Shown here piece by piece: positions 62,817-64,000 of a DNA stretch of 64,000 bases (position 1 is its first letter; the number at the start of each line of letters is the position of its first letter). Source of the stretch: a virus. Made by a program: the position numbers and the translations under genes. The notes under the pieces were generated by a model, which was given only the letters and a program-made list of their open reading frames with translations, was not told the origin of the DNA and did no database searches. The DNA is taken from positions 51,517-115,516 of IMG/VR virus record IMGVR_UViG_3300009174_000002. One strand, 5' to 3'.

Positions 62817-64000
62817 ATGGAACTATTTACAATAGTATCAGATTTTTATAATATAAATGACTTTGAGAATCCTTTTATAGTAGATGTAATTTCTTTACAG
62901 CAATTCAAGTATCTAAGAAAATTTAAATGTACTAAATATATTATTTTAGGGTTTGAGAATGCAGTAGATATTTTTAATAAAGATGTTAATATTATTGATT
63001 TAAAAATCAATGAGGATGTTTATTGGTTTTATGATAGAAATATAGAGAATTGGGAGATTAAATTTGATGTTTTTATAAAGATTTTTTTACATAAAACTAA
63101 TCTAAAAATTTTAATAGATTTAGATGAAGTATTAGGTAGAGATGAAGTAAAAATACTACATATAATTGATAATATACTTCTAATTAAATTCATAGGCAAA
63201 GAACAAATTTATAGTTTAGATCTTAGAATATACTCATATTTTGAAAATAGAAGTATATATAATTTTAGGACTTTATTTGAATATCTTAAATTACATAAAA
63301 TATTTTCAAGTAAAACTATTTATTTCGATGAGTTTAATGATCAAACTATTTTATCAAATATAAATATAAGACTTAAAGAAAATGGATTAATTGGAAGTAA
63401 GTTTAGTTTAGAAAATATAAATAATCATTTAAAACTGATAACTGATAATGGTATTAAACTATATACCATAAATCTTATAATATTACTGGAAAGGTTATAT
63501 TCCTTATATTCCAGGTGTTATTTATCTAATATAGGGCTCATAGAGTTTAATGGAATACATATAAAGAATGGACAGGAAAATACGCTAGGATTAGATATTA
63601 CTCGTTATCAAAATACTTATCAGAATATATTAAGAGTTCAATACTATCTAAACAGTATTGAAATAACTACAATTAATTCTGAAAAATATCCAGAAATAAA
63701 TATACCTATTTATGATAAAAAGGTTATTTATAAATATAATGGATTAGATACTTTAACTGGAAGAATCTACCCAAAAGATTTGGAAGGATATACTTCTCTA
63801 CAAACTTTAAACAAAGAACATAGAGATATTTTATATGCAGATAATGATTGTTTATTAATTGAATTTGATTATAAAAGTTTTGAATTTGATATATTATTTC
63901 AGTTAATAGGCTTAGAAATTGTAAATGATTTTGATCCACATATTGAAATTATCAAGTATTTATTAAATATTAAGGATAATAAAGAATTAAGAACACTCGG
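62817..64000 (+). CDS. Family A DNA polymerase, divergent, partial (5' part)
   Basis: Open from ATG at 62817 to the window end (394 codons seen). Residues 315-375 match the palm of family A polymerases: 'LDTLTGRIYPKDLEGYTSLQ' (cf. T-G-R-x-x-S...LQN), 'EHRDILYADNDCLLIEFDYK' and SFEFDILFQLIG, where 'DYKSFEFD' is motif A (usually DYSQIELR), then DPH. The N-terminal 300 residues show no clear 3'-5' exonuclease motifs. T4 itself uses a family B enzyme, so this is a replaced replicase. The catalytic rest lies outside the window. Confidence 0.8.
   Translation, partial: MELFTIVSDFYNINDFENPFIVDVISLQQFKYLRKFKCTKYIILGFENAVDIFNKDVNIIDLKINEDVYWFYDRNIENWEIKFDVFIKIFLHKTNLKILIDLDEVLGRDEVKILHIIDNILLIKFIGKEQIYSLDLRIYSYFENRSIYNFRTLFEYLKLHKIFSSKTIYFDEFNDQTILSNINIRLKENGLIGSKFSLENINNHLKLITDNGIKLYTINLIILLERLYSLYSRCYLSNIGLIEFNGIHIKNGQENTLGLDITRYQNTYQNILRVQYYLNSIEITTINSEKYPEINIPIYDKKVIYKYNGLDTLTGRIYPKDLEGYTSLQTLNKEHRDILYADNDCLLIEFDYKSFEFDILFQLIGLEIVNDFDPHIEIIKYLLNIKDNKELRTL

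Noticed and set aside
1-64000. Reassignment of a stop codon as in some Bacteroidota phages
   Set aside because: TAA, TAG and TGA all end well-defined genes (for example TGA for RNase H, TAG for the 467-aa protein), and long genes contain no in-frame stops. Only one isolated UGA case remains.
1-64000. tRNA or rRNA genes
   Set aside because: I looked for T-loop-type strings (GGTTCGAATCC-like) and cloverleaf arms, including in the noncoding hub, and saw none. A covariance search could still find a divergent one.

Overview
The window is a dense, AT-rich, almost intron-free stretch of a large T4-like (contractile-tail) bacteriophage genome. The recognisable core is T4-type: tail sheath (gp18), major capsid protein (gp23), acidic scaffold (gp22), prohead protease (gp21), large terminase (gp17), gp46/gp47 recombination nuclease, primase, RNase H, a RuvC-like resolvase, probable neck proteins and a family A DNA polymerase running off the right edge. 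A Bacteroidota host is likely but inferred. The hints are A/T-rich leaders without clear Shine-Dalgarno sequences, promoter boxes resembling the Bacteroidota TAnnTTTG -7 box, and a secreted protein with a signal peptide ending in the '...SAQ' pattern typical of that phylum.

Layout. 0-4.7 kb (minus): a frameshifted homing-type nuclease, tail sheath and two small proteins with capsid-targeting-like leaders. 4.8-8.6 kb (plus): small early-type genes ending in a lipoprotein. 8.7-17.0 kb (minus): capsid, scaffold, a probable frameshift gene and the intein-bearing protease. 17.1-22.4 kb (minus): small virion-type proteins and terminase. 22.5-25.2 kb: mostly small plus-strand genes. 25.2-36.0 kb (minus): a long block of proteins carrying one or more copies of two recurring modules. 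36.1-43.6 kb (minus): replication and recombination operon, interrupted by a split intein with its own homing endonuclease. 43.6-44.3 kb: noncoding hub between divergent gene sets. 44.3-58.7 kb (plus): small membrane proteins, QueE, a collagen-like fibre operon, glycosyltransferases, Thg1, a MazG-like protein and a Myb-like DNA-binding protein. 58.7-62.8 kb (minus): neck proteins mixed with more module-bearing proteins. 62.8-64.0 kb (plus): start of the DNA polymerase.

The most unusual feature is a set of about 15 proteins carrying 19 copies of a short module, consensus I-L-x-E-(S/D/E)-acidic-L-F-K-P-R-R-(I/V/L)-x-x-R. It usually follows an N-terminal helix 'MNLxxKIL'. A second leader ends in G-K-K-V-I-x-x-E. 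Both end in a (I/L)-x-E tripeptide like T4 prohead protease sites, and the capsid protein has the same 'ILKE' at residue 63, close to the T4 gp23 cleavage point. I infer capsid-targeting leaders and protease sites for a large packaged, possibly ejected, protein set. It would include a 1174-residue polyprotein with five internal copies, a GNAT acetyltransferase and a KTSC-domain protein. The protease that would process them is itself interrupted by an intein directly after its catalytic His-Pro, so capsid maturation would depend on protein splicing.

The Mre11/Rad50 pair is encoded as a split gene. The first ORF carries gp47 plus the start of gp46 up to the P-loop lysine, followed by a 29-residue N-intein. 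The second begins with a 126-residue C-intein followed by the rest of gp46. A Vsr/PD-(D/E)XK-like homing endonuclease gene sits between them. Trans-splicing would rebuild the P-loop and yield one gp47-gp46 fusion protein.

Two genes look to be joined by -1 frameshifts at poly-A slippery sites. Two recurrent promoter-like elements appear: an early type, GTTTACTTA-N8-TATCTT(T/C)AT, and a late type, (A/T)ATTTAAA, upstream of structural operons. Because several anomalies fall in homopolymers, sequencing error has to be excluded for those.
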